The position numbers and the translations under genes were made by a program. 64,000 nt of DNA from Micropterus salmoides. Its lineage: Eukaryota; Chordata; Actinopteri; Centrarchiformes; Centrarchidae. The stretch covers positions 4,027,429 through 4,091,428 of the forward strand of contig NW_024041373.1 in NCBI RefSeq assembly GCF_014851395.1, in the 5' to 3' direction. Below, one piece after another: positions 11,701 through 23,210 of this stretch; position 1 is the stretch's first letter, and each line of letters opens with the position of its first letter. A model generated the notes under the pieces. The model made no database searches, was not told where the DNA came from, and was given only the letters and a program-made list of their open reading frames with translations.

Positions 11701-12890
11701 GTTGCAAGACTGCCGACACACAGTTTCTTGTAAGCACACAATGTTATTATATCTTTGAGTAATTTCATTAATTGCTATAATAAGGACATATTTATAGTGC
11801 ATTTTTATGTTTTGCAGGCATTATGGGTTGGCATCCTTCACCATGTCTGCAATATTCACACCTGGACTATGGGACGTTGCAAACACGGGCACCTTGAAAC
11901 GGAACAAATGCGGGGAAAGATGTGGATCCAGAGAGACTCCCAGTGCCACAAAGCTTTAGTGGATCTAGTTCTCAATAAGAGGTGGCAGATAGTTGTGAAC
12001 ATCTATCTGCGATTCAGGTAGTGTGGCTATACTTTTTCACACTGATGTATATTAGTAATATTTATGCTTACTGCTCATGTACACAGAAGTATGTATTTGT
12101 TTGTTCTATCAGATCGACTGCAGACCTAGAGTCATTCCAGAATCATATCCTGATGTATGCCAGCAAGCGCTATGCTTTCACCCCCCCAGTTTATGAGGCA
12201 AGAGTTCTGCTTGCTGCTTTGGACTACAATTTCCACCTGAACAGACCAACAATGAAAACGTTGGACGGCAAAGAGACGTACGTTTTACACTTGTATAATA
12301 TTCCCAATCATAGTACAATATTCAGTCCATGTTTTATATGCAATTGATTGTCTTTACACTCAAGGTTTTCTCTTGTTCTACTTACAAACTGATATTAAAC
12401 GGTTGTAATTTGTGTAATTTCAGTTTCAAAAGATTGCATAAGAAGAACGGTAGAAGATACAGCGTATATGCCTTGAAATCTGAAAAAACCTACAGATACA
12501 TATCCAAGTTGCAAAGAAGGATTGTAAAGAACAGACTCTCAAGTGGAGTGGGGATGCCTAGAAGGAGGAGCCTTCTCCCAGATGACCCCAGACAGCTTGG
12601 TTTGGTTCCCCCCGTACCTGCACCAGCCACATCAGACTTGCTGCAGAGACAAGTCAGAAGAGGTCTAGGTAAGTTACACAAATTTGTTGCCTATGTTGTA
12701 CCATATTACATGTCACTGAATGATATTTACATTACAATATAGTCTGTAACTATGTTTGATGGCACTCTCTTCACCAGGACCGTTATTCCAACCAGCATCT
12801 GATGTGGAAGGATCCCCACAGGAGATCACTTTGCATGTGTCCTGGTACTTGTCAGGCAGGATCACGAGGGAAAGAACTTCAGTTCACTGA
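8740..12890 (+). pseudogene. Kolobok-like DDE transposase gene, copy 1
   Basis: A many-exon gene related to a large fish transposase-like family. Approximate exons: 8740-8935 (KKRKHDEARRERRR, VAFPRW), 9884-9979, 10120-10220 (acidic), 10277-10605, 10701-10793 (ends GKDVVVLG), 10909-11138, 11230-11320, 11630-11729, 11818-12017, 12113-12277, 12424-12668, 12778-12890. Most have AG/GT borders, and the last four join in one open frame. I infer catalytic acids in GRNDSPGH, in ICTDAHAQI and in LESFQNH; MWHGAKNL is a further family motif. Damage includes a TAA at 8898-8900, a TGA near 10471, frameshifts in the middle exons, a lost acceptor AG before 10909, and no room for the exon expected between 10605 and 10701. 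Assignment to Kolobok rests on TTAA and motif style; another DDE superfamily is possible. Some breaks may be sequence errors, because the second copy differs. Confidence 0.75.
9055..9440. repeat. Diverged tandem duplication in transposase intron 1
   Basis: Two roughly 195-bp units share GTTTGTGAGACAATCAGCTGAT (near 9136 and 9334), a GTTAGTTGGAT-like start (9058, 9252) and a TTTACTACCCTG-like end (9223, 9418). It is non-coding and old, judging by the differences. Confidence 0.6.
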
Positions 12891-13457
12891 CAAAGTCATA
12901 GCTTTTACTCTTCAAAAAGAGAAATCTAATAACATTAAATTCTGTTCCTACCCTCCTCCAGTGGTTATTTCATGTTTTTCCAATTTGTACACGTTTCATC
13001 TTATTCTGCTAAGTCCACTGTGACCAGCGCATATTATTTTCAGTAGGTAGCCTAAATTACAGTTTACAATTTGAACAGTAATGATAATTAAGGCTACAGC
13101 TGTCCCCTATTATGTAAATATAAATAACTAAATTAGTATTGGAAATGTTATGGCAAAGTTTTCAAATTCTAAACACATGTTCAAATTTATATAATGAGAA
13201 TAAAAACACCATGTGCTTCTATTTCTTACCTTTTTATTTTTTCGATACCATAGAACTGCAACTATACACAATATATAACTATACAACATACATCAAATTT
13301 AAATTAAGAGGGAGAATATGATAAAATATATATAGAATGTAATAAAAAATCAAATGTTAACTATGTACATTGTGTTTGATGCCTTGATGATGCTGAGGCA
13401 GCTTTGTGAGTATTTGTGTGAAACTGTATGACCATGCCAGAGGGCCTGGAAGGAAAT
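12891..13457. other. Gap between convergent gene 3' ends
   Basis: This AT-rich stretch lies between the transposase stop at 12888-12890 and the stop of the minus-strand P2X7-like gene. It holds the putative 3' untranslated regions of both. No other coding was seen. Confidence 0.5.
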
Positions 13458-14632
13458 TTACAGTCCAGGAATAAAATCCGTGTAGTGTCCTTGAGGATCA
13501 GGGAACTTGTCTCTAATCCTCCAAACACAACTAGGGACGACAAGTTGGTTTCCCTGGCCTAAAGCTCCATGTTGCCAGTAGATGAAGTGTCTATAGGCAC
13601 CATAGCGGTACTCCCTGTTGTCATCCCCAGGCTCCCTGATGTTGCCTAATGCCATAATGTCCTCCTGGTTCTGCCTGTGAATGCGAATAAAGCCTTCTTC
13701 AAGGCAGTACTGGGAGAAGTGTGGCAGTAGGCTCACACAGTTCGTTTGGTCCTGGCCACAGCATTTCCCTACAGTTACCACAAGTACACCAAGGTACTCC
13801 TGGCACTCCAGCAGAAGGTGGGGCACCATGTCTGCATTGATGCATCATCAAGGCATCAAAGACCAGGCCTGGCTGCCTCTCCAGCAGAAGGGTGGAGAGC
13901 TCTGTGTTCTTCAGCGGTCATCTCCTGAAGAAGTCTGAAGAAAGGACACAGGGAAAAATACTCAATAAGCAATATTCTCTGCTTCAATACTCTGGTTACT
14001 CTGTCTCGATGTTGTTTTTAAGATGCATCCATTCCAAATGAAATATACTGGTACTCATTATTACTATTAGTATTAATGCACTATTTATCATTACACTTTT
14101 GTTGATGCTGTAAATTACTTTACATGTCCACTTACCTTTATTTAGATTTAGATTTTATAATTTTTATATTTAATTGACATGCAAGCTTAGCAATTGTGAC
14201 CAAGAATTTCCCCTCGGGTATCAATAAAGAATTTGTGATACTGATAAAATAAGGCTTATAAGTTGCATGACATTATGTTGGCAACATGGTACTGCATATT
14301 AGGGTTTGCAGGCTGGCCAGTGTTTGCTCAACTTGTATAATATGGCTTCATATAATCATTGTTGCCCAGTAAATGACATGTTACTACTATCTAACGTTAC
14401 AGTACAAGTTTAGTTACAACAACCTTATAAATACAAACCTCGGTAACAGCCCTCGGGTTCCTTTGGAGGGCTTCCACTCTTTCTTCATCCTCTATTGAGC
14501 CATCACTCCAGGTAGGTCCTCTGCCTCTCCTCGCCCTGACTGCACCTCTGCCTCTCTGCCCTCTTCCTCTCCCTCTCTCTCTTACAGTTATCTCCGGTAA
14601 ATAGACTTCTGCATTTAGATCACATTGACATG
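13458..14632 (-). pseudogene. P2X7-type ballast-domain gene, copy 1
   Basis: Two exons are visible on the minus strand. Exon 1 (about 14632-14439) encodes a basic, Gly/Arg-rich segment ending in NPRAVTE before a GT donor. Exon 2 (13934-13458) follows a CTTCAG acceptor. Exon 2 holds the C-terminal cytoplasmic domain known from P2X7 receptors: CTCGNC, CCGQ, then YRYGAYRHF and PSCVWRIRDKFPDPQGHYT. No membrane segments or extracellular P2X domain are present, so this is a stand-alone ballast-domain protein of the kind annotated in fish as P2X7-like, not the ion channel. In P2X7 this domain binds zinc and guanine nucleotide; activity here is unknown. A frame change with loss of the usual spacer lies between CTCGNCREM and CCGQ, and another lies in the Leu-rich part upstream. 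Its 3' end faces the transposase gene. Confidence 0.75.
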
Positions 14633-14757
14633 TGCTGGTTCTGTCTAACATTAGCTTCTTCTTCCTTCTTCTTCTTCTTCCTTGTGCTTTTATTGTCAGT
14701 TGGCAAACAACGAATTGGTGTGTTACCGCCACCAACTGGTATGGAGTGTGTGTCAGA

Positions 14758-15406
14758 CCTGCATTTATATTTATTTTTTTTATTCATTCATTTTTTCTTT
14801 ATATATTATCTGCTTTCTTTATTTATTCTTTATTCATTCTTTCTTGCATTTATTTCCCCATTTATTTATTATTCTTTCATTCAGTTCTGTCACTTTGGAT
14901 GTTCCATAAATTCGAATTCATATCAGACATACAGAAACTCCGCTATTTACTGGGAGAAATGCCCAAATGTGAATAATTGCTGCAAAATATGTCTCCTCAT
15001 GCCATGAAGTGAGGACAACCAGTGGAACCTCAGACTGATAAATAATTGTACAGATTTTCAAATTATTATTATTTAAATCGTTTGATATTTTAGTAATTGT
15101 TTTGTTTTTGCATTGAATACTGATTCTTTATTATTATTTTTTTTAATCAATTAATTATTTTAAAATTATTCTATATACACACACACACACACACACACGT
15201 TACTGCACACGTTACAACATGCTTACTGTTTTATTTATTTATTTTTAATATTTTTTTAACACCACACATACATTTGATTACTTAAGCTTTAATTTTGTTT
15301 AATGAAATGTATGGGGCTGATTGTTCTTATGTTGTATGTATGATGCTTTGGCAATATTGTTGTTACACATTCATACCAATAAAGCTAATCTGAATTTAAT
15401 TGAATG
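14758..15406 (+). mobile_element. LINE 3' end with inverted 5' part, copy 1
   Basis: The right part (14912-15406) is a + strand LINE end. It encodes a LRYLLGEMPKCEIIAAKYVS-type C-terminus, and in copy 2 the frame is clean. A 3' UTR follows, ending CCAATAAAGCTAATCTGAA plus a TTGAAT tail. The left part (14760-14911) is the reverse complement of LINE sequence seen at 7660-7860, including its minisatellite. A head-to-head junction like this is typical of twin-primed (5'-inverted) LINE insertion. Confidence 0.6.
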
Positions 15407-15971
15407 TAGGAATTTTAAATTCCGAAACTACACTAACATTTCATATCACCATTCACAGGGCAACAACGTAGCCCAAAGGTTATATTGTGCTTAATTAAAA
15501 AATGCTTTTGTCTGACAATAAAGCTGTTGTTGTTAGTGAATCGTATTGATCTCATGCGAAAGTCTTAAATAAAATAGCCTACATCAAGGGACAGAATAGA
15601 ACATGGCATAACTAGATACACAGGGGGATCACGTAACAAGCAACAAAGGCATTAAAGAAAAAAAATAATAATAATAATAATTAATGACAAAGGCTTTCAG
15701 TTTTCGTTGTTGCAAAAACCCCACTTTTCCTCAACATCAATCCTGAATCTTAAAACAACAGTTGTTTATTTGAAACACGTATTAGCAGTGAGTAGGGTCT
15801 AGGCTACAGCAGTAACAGCAGATCCTATTTACCCTGGGGGAAGAGGGTAGTTCATCCGAAAGGTTTCCGCTGTAGGTAACCCCACGCGGGTAGGGAGCTT
15901 GAATTGGCTGAGGGTGAGTCCGACCAGAGTTCACTCCATGTCGCCTTTTGCTTACACTACGAAAAATGAGC
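15407..15971. other. Non-coding spacer within the duplicated unit
   Basis: It contains a GACAATAAAGCTGTTGTTGTT word resembling another LINE tail (near 15517) and an (ATA)n run near 15664. No gene was recognised. Confidence 0.4.
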
Positions 15972-16202
15972 AATCTAGTCTTTTCGACCACTCAAAGCGC
16001 TTTTACACTACATCTGCATTCACCATTCACTCACATTTATACACTGAGCCTAAGTGCTCAAACAGAAACTAACATTCACACACTAGCGGAACAGAATTTA
16101 GCAATTTGGGGTTCAGTATCTTGCCCAAGGACACTCTGACATGCAGTCTGGAGGTTGCATGTCAAGAGCCAACCCGCTCTACCCCCTGAGCCACAGCCGC
16201 CC
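15972..16202 (-). mobile_element. tRNA-headed SINE, copy 1
   Basis: The minus-strand head is GGCGGCTGTGGCTCAGGGGG, followed by the GTCCTTGGGCAAGATACTGAA body. It is the same family as 5844-6120 and is duplicated at 23211-23442. Confidence 0.8.
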
Positions 16203-17003
16203 TTCAAATGTTATTATATAAGCAAACAAAGTGTTGTTTGACCTTCTAACACTTATTAGTAGTGCTAGAAATCATGTTTTAACATTATTGTTTAGAGTTG
16301 CAATCCTTCTTTAGAGACTGATCAATTTAATGATCCAATTATTATTAAGTTGGTTTATTTGTTTTCTCTGTTTTCAGGGTGTTGCCCCACTAAACGAGTG
16401 TTATTATTAATATTAAGTAGTTTATTACTATATTACAAATAGAGGGTCTGGCACTTGTCCCAGGCAAAACACATGTTTTGAGTGGTAAAGAGAGAGAACA
16501 TTATCATTGGAAAGTATCTGTCTAACTGGAGGAAGACAACGCCTTAAGAAGTGGAATTAGATTGTGTTAATGGCTTTAGGGTGTGACGTAAGCTTTATAT
16601 GCTGTCAAGGCCATCTGTTTCTAAATGGGACTGATGGGAATCTTATCATATTGAATTTTTGCTTATAAACTTTTTTGTGAACTGTGCTTCTGAAAACTTG
16701 GGAACTCAATGGATTATTGTACAACATGTACATGTAAATAATCTGAGCGGCTAAATAATGGAGTTTTAAATGCACTTTAATATCTGAAATTGTTAAAAGC
16801 AGTTTTCTACTGTCACCACACTTTGCATCAAACATTACATCAAGTTACAAAAATTAACATAAAAAGACACAACTGTTGTAATTAGTAGGCTATATTCCTG
16901 ATGATCAGTGTATTGGCTGTTTAAAACCATATTGGCAGTTTGTAACTACTTTACACTGTATTAAGATAAGATATAGCTTTATTAATCCCCTGTAGAAATT
17001 TCC
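16203..17003. other. Non-coding block shared by three copies
   Basis: No gene. The block from about 16315 recurs at about 23560 and 26203 (words CAGGGTGTTGCCCCACTAAACG and GGGTCTGGCACT). Its end carries AAGATAAGATATAGCTTTATTA, a minus-strand LINE tail signature, and the target of the LTR. Confidence 0.6.
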
Positions 17004-17670
17004 TGTTGTGGCGGCACCCCGGCTGACGGTGAGTGTCCTGGTTTTTTTCTCCTTTTTATCAGTTATTCTGCTTTTTTCCTTGGTTTTTGTTCCCTGCCTG
17101 CCTCCCTGTGTTTTCTCCCCTGTGCTCTCTCTCTCTCTCTCTCTCTCTCTCTGCTCCTGAGCCCAGCCAACTACCTGCACCTGCATCTCGTCCCTGCCAC
17201 ACCTGCCAGTAACAAACCTCATCCCTGCCTGTATTTCAACCCCGGTTCTCCACACCATCCTCGCTTGATCGTTGTTGCTCCATACCCGGTGCCACCTCCG
17301 TGTTCAGGCTTTCATGTTTCTTTGCATTTTCCCTGTGCTTTGTCGCCATCACCTCTAACCCTGTCTCTCTGTCTGTTTCCCTCCCGGTACACTCACCCTC
17401 GTCCTCCGTTCAGTCGGCTGGGCTCCACCCTCTCCTCCTCAGACTACCCCCACGGCGTCCTCCCTGTTCCCCCACCGCCCCTCGCTTCCTCGGCCCCTGT
17501 TTCCCCGGTTCCCTGGCCCTCATCTTCCTGTTCCCCGTGCCTGTGTTTCCCCGACATCCACCTCTCCCTCCACTCCAGTCCCTCTCACCCTTTTTCCCTC
17601 AATAAACCTCCTTCCCTCAGAGTGCTGCTTTTGGGTCCTCTCTGTCCCCACACCACACAACCCCATAACA
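17004..17670. mobile_element. Solo LTR, copy 1
   Basis: This 667-bp block starts TGTTGTGG and ends CCATAACA, the TG...CA form of an LTR. It is flanked by ATTTCC at 16998-17003 and 17671-17676. It contains a CT-rich run and CTCAATAAACC, a polyadenylation-type signal, near its right end, so the likely sense is +. The related segment at 26868 is uninterrupted (GGGGAAATTTCCGTTGAC), which gives the empty site. No gag/pol sequence is adjacent. Proline-rich open frames inside are chance translations. Confidence 0.8.
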
Positions 17671-17755
17671 ATTTCCGTTGACATAGCAGCACAAAGGATA
17701 TAAAATAGATTCAGTCTTGTACAACTTTTAAAACACTATTTACATAATACAATCA

Positions 17756-18255
17756 NNNNNNNNNNNNNNNNNNNNNNNNNNNNNNNNNNNNNNNNNNNNN
17801 NNNNNNNNNNNNNNNNNNNNNNNNNNNNNNNNNNNNNNNNNNNNNNNNNNNNNNNNNNNNNNNNNNNNNNNNNNNNNNNNNNNNNNNNNNNNNNNNNNNN
17901 NNNNNNNNNNNNNNNNNNNNNNNNNNNNNNNNNNNNNNNNNNNNNNNNNNNNNNNNNNNNNNNNNNNNNNNNNNNNNNNNNNNNNNNNNNNNNNNNNNNN
18001 NNNNNNNNNNNNNNNNNNNNNNNNNNNNNNNNNNNNNNNNNNNNNNNNNNNNNNNNNNNNNNNNNNNNNNNNNNNNNNNNNNNNNNNNNNNNNNNNNNNN
18101 NNNNNNNNNNNNNNNNNNNNNNNNNNNNNNNNNNNNNNNNNNNNNNNNNNNNNNNNNNNNNNNNNNNNNNNNNNNNNNNNNNNNNNNNNNNNNNNNNNNN
18201 NNNNNNNNNNNNNNNNNNNNNNNNNNNNNNNNNNNNNNNNNNNNNNNNNNNNNNN
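17756..18255. other. Assembly gap of 500 N
   Basis: Exactly 500 N, a common placeholder length, so the true distance is unknown. It sits precisely between the two copies of the large direct duplication. Confidence 0.99.
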
Positions 18256-20075
18256 CTGGACAAGCTTACATCAGAAATAAAACTAGTGGAGATCTGCACA
18301 GATGCTCATGCCCAGATTGGTGCCCTTATGAGTTAAGTATTCATGTGATATATTGTATGGATGCATGTGTATAACAGCAATATAAAATATTATAGTAACA
18401 TGATATTATTTACCACTTCATAGACCCTGACAAAGGCAAATACAAGGCCCTTGGAATTCATCACAGTCTGGACATGTGGCATGGTGCGAAGAACCTTGCC
18501 AAAAAATAGCAGCAATAAGTGTAATAACTGGCTAATGTCGTGAAACAATTATTAACCATAAAGTTACTATTCTGTACATCAGGGTTATTGATGTGCAGTT
18601 GATGGATGACAGTATGGAAGTTTTCATTGCACTCAAAGACAACAGATTTTGTTAATCTCTTCTGCCAGAAGATGTGTTACTCATTCTAGACATCTGGTGT
18701 AATCATTTAGTTTTTCTTTTTTTGGGGGGGGGGTGTTGAACATTTACACTTTCACCTCTACACACAAACTAATTGAATGCCTGTATTTTACAGTAATATT
18801 TGTTTTCTCTTTTCAAGGCAGCAAAGATAAAAGGAGAGCCATCCTCTTCAACTGGCTGAAGGACATAGTCAACCATTTTCGGCGGTGTTGCAAGACTGCC
18901 GACACGGGCAGTTTCTTGTAAGCACACAATGTTATTATATCTTTGAGTAATTTCATTAATTGCTATAATAAGGACATATTTATAGTGCATTTTTATGTTT
19001 TGCAGGCATTATGGGTTGGCATCCTTCACCATGTCTGCAATATTCACACCTGGACTATGGGACGTTGCAAACACGGGCACCTTGAAACGGAACAAATGCG
19101 GGGAAAGATGTGGATCCAGAGAGACTCCCAGTGCCACAAAGCTTTAGTGGATCTAGTTCTCAATAAGAGGTGGCAGATAGTTGTGAACATCTATCTGCGA
19201 TTCAGGTAGTGTGGCTATACTTTTTCACACTGATGTATATTAGTAATATTTATGCTTACTGCTCATGTACACAGAAGTATGTATTTGTTTGTTCTATCAG
19301 ATCGACTGCAGACCTAGAGTCATTCCAGAATCATATCCTGATGTATGCCAGCAAGCGCTATGCTTTCACCCCCCCAGTTTATGAGGCAAGAGTTCTGCTT
19401 GCTGCTTTGGACTACAATTTCCACCTGAACAGACCAACATGAAAACGTTGGACGGCAAAGAGACGTACGTTTTACACTTGTATAATATTCCCAATCATAG
19501 TACATATTCAGTCCATGTTTTATATGCAATTGATTGTCTTTACACTCAAGGTTTTCTCTTGTTCTACTTACAAACTGATATTAAACGGTTGTAATTTGTG
19601 TAATTTCAGTTTCAAAAGATTGCATAAGAAGAACGGTAGAAGATACAGCGTATATGCCTTGAAATCTGAAAAAACCTACAGATACATATCCAAGTTGCAA
19701 AGAAGGATTGTAAAGAACAGACTCTCAAGTGGAGTGGGGATGCCTAGAAGGAGGAGCCTTCTCCCAGATGACCCCAGACAGCTTGGTTTGGTTCCCCCCG
19801 TACCTGCACCAGCCACATCAGACTTGCTGCAGAGACAAGTCAGAAGAGGTCTAGGTAAGTTACACAAATTTGTTGCCTATGTTGTACCATATTACATGTC
19901 ACTGAATGATATTACATTACAATATAGTCTGTAACTATGTTTGATGGCACTCTCTTCACCAGGACCGTTATTCCAACCAGCATCTGATGTGGAAGGATCC
20001 CCACAGGAGATCACTTTGCATGTGTCCTGGTACTTGTCAGGCAGGATCACGAGGGAAAGAACTTCAGTTCACTGA
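18256..20075 (+). pseudogene. Kolobok-like transposase gene, copy 2 (5' part in gap)
   Basis: This second copy of the transposase gene begins in the middle of the sixth visible exon, because the gap hides everything upstream. Exons correspond to 18256-18330, about 18423-18512, 18824-18915, 19006-19205, 19301-19464, 19612-19856 and 19966-20075. The exon around 18824 reads NWLKDIVNHFRRCCKTAD here, in frame with the family, whereas copy 1 is shifted by an extra T. Conversely the exon near 19400 has lost one A (ACCAACATG) and stops early, whereas copy 1 is open there. The terminal exon again ends at a TGA after the SWYLSGRIT motif. The complementary errors suggest noisy sequence over one basic gene. 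Function as in copy 1. Confidence 0.75.
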
Positions 20076-20642
20076 CAAAGTCATAGCTTTTACTCTTCAA
20101 AAAGAGAAATCTAATAACATTAAATTCTGTTCCTACCCTCCTCCAGTGGTTATTTCATGTTTTTCCAATTTGTACACGTTTCATCTTATTCTGCTAAGTC
20201 CACTGTGACCAGCGCATATTATTTTCAGTAGGTAGCCTAAATTACAGTTTACAATTTGAACAGTAATGATAATTAAGGCTACAGCTGTCCCCTATTATGT
20301 AAATATAAATAACTAAATTAGTATTGGAAATGTTATGGCAAAGTTTCAAATTCTAAACACATGTTCAAATTTATATAATGAGAATAAAAACACCATGTGC
20401 TTCTATTTCTTACCTTTTTATTTTTTCGATACCATAGAACTGCAACTATAACACAATATAACTATACAACATACATCAAATTTAAATTAAGAAGGGAGAA
20501 ATATGAATAAATATATATAGAAATGTAATAAAAAATCAAATGTTAACTATGTACATTTGTTTGATGCCTTGATGATGCTGAGGCAGCTTTGTGAGTATTT
20601 GTGTGAAACTGTATGACCATGCCAGAGGGCCTGGAAGGAAAT

Positions 20643-21820
20643 TTACAGTCCAGGAATAAAATCCGTGTAGTGTCCTTGAGGATCAGGGAACTTGTCTCTA
20701 ATCCTCCAAACACAACTAGGGACGACAAGTTGGTTTCCCTGGCCTAAAGCTCCATGTTGCCAGTAGATGAAGTGTCTATAGGCACCATAGCGGTACTCCC
20801 TGTTGTCATCCCCAGGCTCCCTGATGTTGCCTAATGCCATAATGTCCTCCTGGTTCTGCCTGTGAATGCGAATAAAGCCTTCTTCAAGGCAGTACTGGGA
20901 GAAGTGTGGCAGTAGGCTCACACAGTTCGTTTGGTCCTGGCCACAGCATTTCCCTACAGTTACCACAAGTACACCAAGGTACTCCTGGCACTCCAGCAGA
21001 AGGTGGGGCACCATGTCTGCATTGATGCATCATCAAGGCATCAAAGACCAGGCCTGGCTGCCTCTCCAGCAGAAGGGTGGAGAGCTCTGTGTTCTTCAGC
21101 GGTCATCTCCTGAAGAAGTCTGAAGAAAGGACACAGGGAAAAATACTCAATAAGCAATATTCTCTGCTTCAATACTCTGGTTACTCTGTCTCGATGTTGT
21201 TTTTAAGATTGCATCCATTCCAAATGAAATATACTGGTACTCATTATTACTATTAGTATTTAATGCACTATATTTATCATTACACTTTTGTTGATGCTGT
21301 AAATTACTTTACATGTCCACATTACCTTTATTTAGATTTAGATTTTATAATTTTATATATAATTGACATGCAAGCTTAGCAATTGTGACCAAGAATTTCC
21401 CCTCGGGTATCAATAAAGAATTTGTGATACTGATAAAATAAGGCTTTATAAGTTGCATGACATTATGTTGGCAACATGGTACTGCATATTAGGGTTTGCA
21501 GGCTGGCCAGTGTTTGCTCAACTTGTATAATATGGCTTCATATAATCATTGTTGCCCAGTAAATGACATGTTACTACTATCTAACGTTACAGTACAAGTT
21601 TAGTTACAACAACCTTATAAATACAAACCTCGGTAACAGCCCTCGGGTTCCTTTGGAGGGCTTCCACTCTTTCTTCATCCTCTATTGAGCCATCACTCCA
21701 GGTAGGTCCTCTGCCTCTCCTCGCCTGACTGCACCTCTGCCTCTCTGCCCTCTTCCTCTCCCTTCTCTCTTACAGTTATCTCCGGTAAATAGACTTCTGC
21801 ATTTAGATCACATTGACATG
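20643..21820 (-). pseudogene. P2X7-type ballast-domain gene, copy 2
   Basis: The exon 2 region (20643-21119) is the same over the domain as in copy 1, including YRYGAYRHF, the PSCVWRIRDKF motif and the frame change between CTCGNC and CCGQ. Both copies share that frame change, so it is not an independent read error. Exon 1 (about 21627-21820) has lost one C and one CT relative to copy 1. The Gly/Arg-rich segment therefore reads as Glu/Gly-rich after EITVRE. It is again convergent with the neighbouring transposase gene. It is a stand-alone domain gene without channel segments; current function is unlikely if the shared break is real. Confidence 0.75.
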
Positions 21821-21940
21821 TGCTGGTTCTGTCTAACATTAGCTTCTTCTTCCTTCTTCTTCTTCCTTGTGCTTTTATTGTCAGTTGGCAAACAACGAAT
21901 TGGTGTGTTACCGCCAACTGGTATGGAGTGTGTGTCAGAC

Positions 21941-22640
21941 CTGCATTTATTATTTATTTATTTATTCATTCATTCTTTGATATATTCTGCATTTTTTTTT
22001 TTTTATTATTCATTCTTCTTGATATATTTCTGCATTTTTATTTATTCTTTTATTCATTCATTCTTTCTTGCATTTATTTCCCATTTATTTATTTATTCTT
22101 TCATTCAGTTCTGTCACTTTGGATGTTCCATAAATTCGAATTCATATCAGACATACAGAAACTCCGCTATTTACTGGGAGAAATGCCCAAATGTGAAATA
22201 ATTGCTGCAAAATATGTCTCCTCATGCCATGAAGTGAGGACAACCAGTGGAACCTCAGATAAATAATTGTACAGATTTTCAAATTATTATTATTTAAATC
22301 GTTTGATATTTTAGTAATTGTTTTGTTTTTGCATTGAATACTGATTTCTTTATTATTATTTTTTTTAATCAATTAATTATTTTAAAATATTATTATATTA
22401 ATATACACACACACACACACACACACGTTACTGCACACGTTACAAACATGCTTACTGTTTTATTTATTTATTTTAATATTTTTTTTAACACAAACACACA
22501 TACATTTTGATTACTTTAAGCTTTAATTTTGTTTAATGAAATGTATGGGGCTGATTGTTCTTATGTTGTATGTATGATGCTTTGGCAATATTGTTGTTAC
22601 ACATTCATACCAATAAAGCTAATCTGAATTTAATTGAATG
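21941..22640 (+). mobile_element. LINE 3' end with inverted 5' part, copy 2
   Basis: Duplicate of 14758-15406. Here the C-terminal LINE frame is clean through YLLGEMPKCEIIAAKYVSSC to a stop near 22266. The inverted part has longer (TTTA)n/(TTCA)n runs than copy 1. Confidence 0.6.
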
Positions 22641-23210
22641 TAGGAATTTTAAATTCCGAAACTACACTAACATTTCATATCACCATTCACAGGGCAACAA
22701 CGTAGCCCAAAGGTTATATTGTGCTTAATTAAAAAATGCTTTTGTCTGACAATAAAGCTGTTGTTGTTAGTGAATCGTATTGATCTCATGCGAAAGTCTT
22801 AAATAAAATAGCCTACATCAAGGGACAGAATAGAACATGGCATAACTAGATACACAGGGGGATCACGTAACAAGCAACAAAGGCATTAAAGAAAAAGAAA
22901 AAATAATAATAATAAATTAATGACAAAGGCTTTCAGTTTCGTTGTTGCAAAAACCCACACTTTTCCTCAACATCAATCCTGAATCTTAAAACAACAGTTG
23001 TTTATTTGAAACACGTATTATAGCAGTGAGTAGGTCTAGGCTACAGCAGTAACAGCAGATCCTATTTACCCTGGGGGAAGAGGGTAGTTCATCCGAAAGG
23101 TTTCCGCTGTAGGTAAACCCCACGCGGGTAGGGAGCTTGAATTGGCTGTGAGGGTGAGTCCGACCAGAGTTCACTCCATGTCGCCTTTTGCTTACACTAC
23201 GAAAAATGAG

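Larger units (their letters stand above)
11063..17755. repeat. Large direct duplication, left copy
   Basis: Collinear with 18256-25024 (offset about 7190). The differences seen are mainly one-base indels in homopolymers and short repeats. The copy runs straight into the N gap, so its true end is unknown. It contains the later transposase exons, the P2X7-like gene, the LINE, the SINE and the solo LTR. Confidence 0.95.

Noticed and set aside
13458..14632. A P2X7 ion-channel gene
   Set aside because: Only the C-terminal ballast domain is present; there are no transmembrane or extracellular P2X parts nearby on the minus strand.
15972..16202. A tRNA gene at the SINE head (also 6085-6120, 23405-23442, 63895-63953)
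   Set aside because: A/B-box-like words are present but no cloverleaf is supported; they are SINE heads within known repeat copies.
17265..17681. Proline/serine-rich open frames (also 24380-24946)
   Set aside because: They lie inside the solo LTR, come from CT-rich sequence, overlap in several frames and resemble no protein.
17736..18299. 187-codon minus-strand open frame across the N gap
   Set aside because: Almost all of it is translated N; it is an artefact of the gap.
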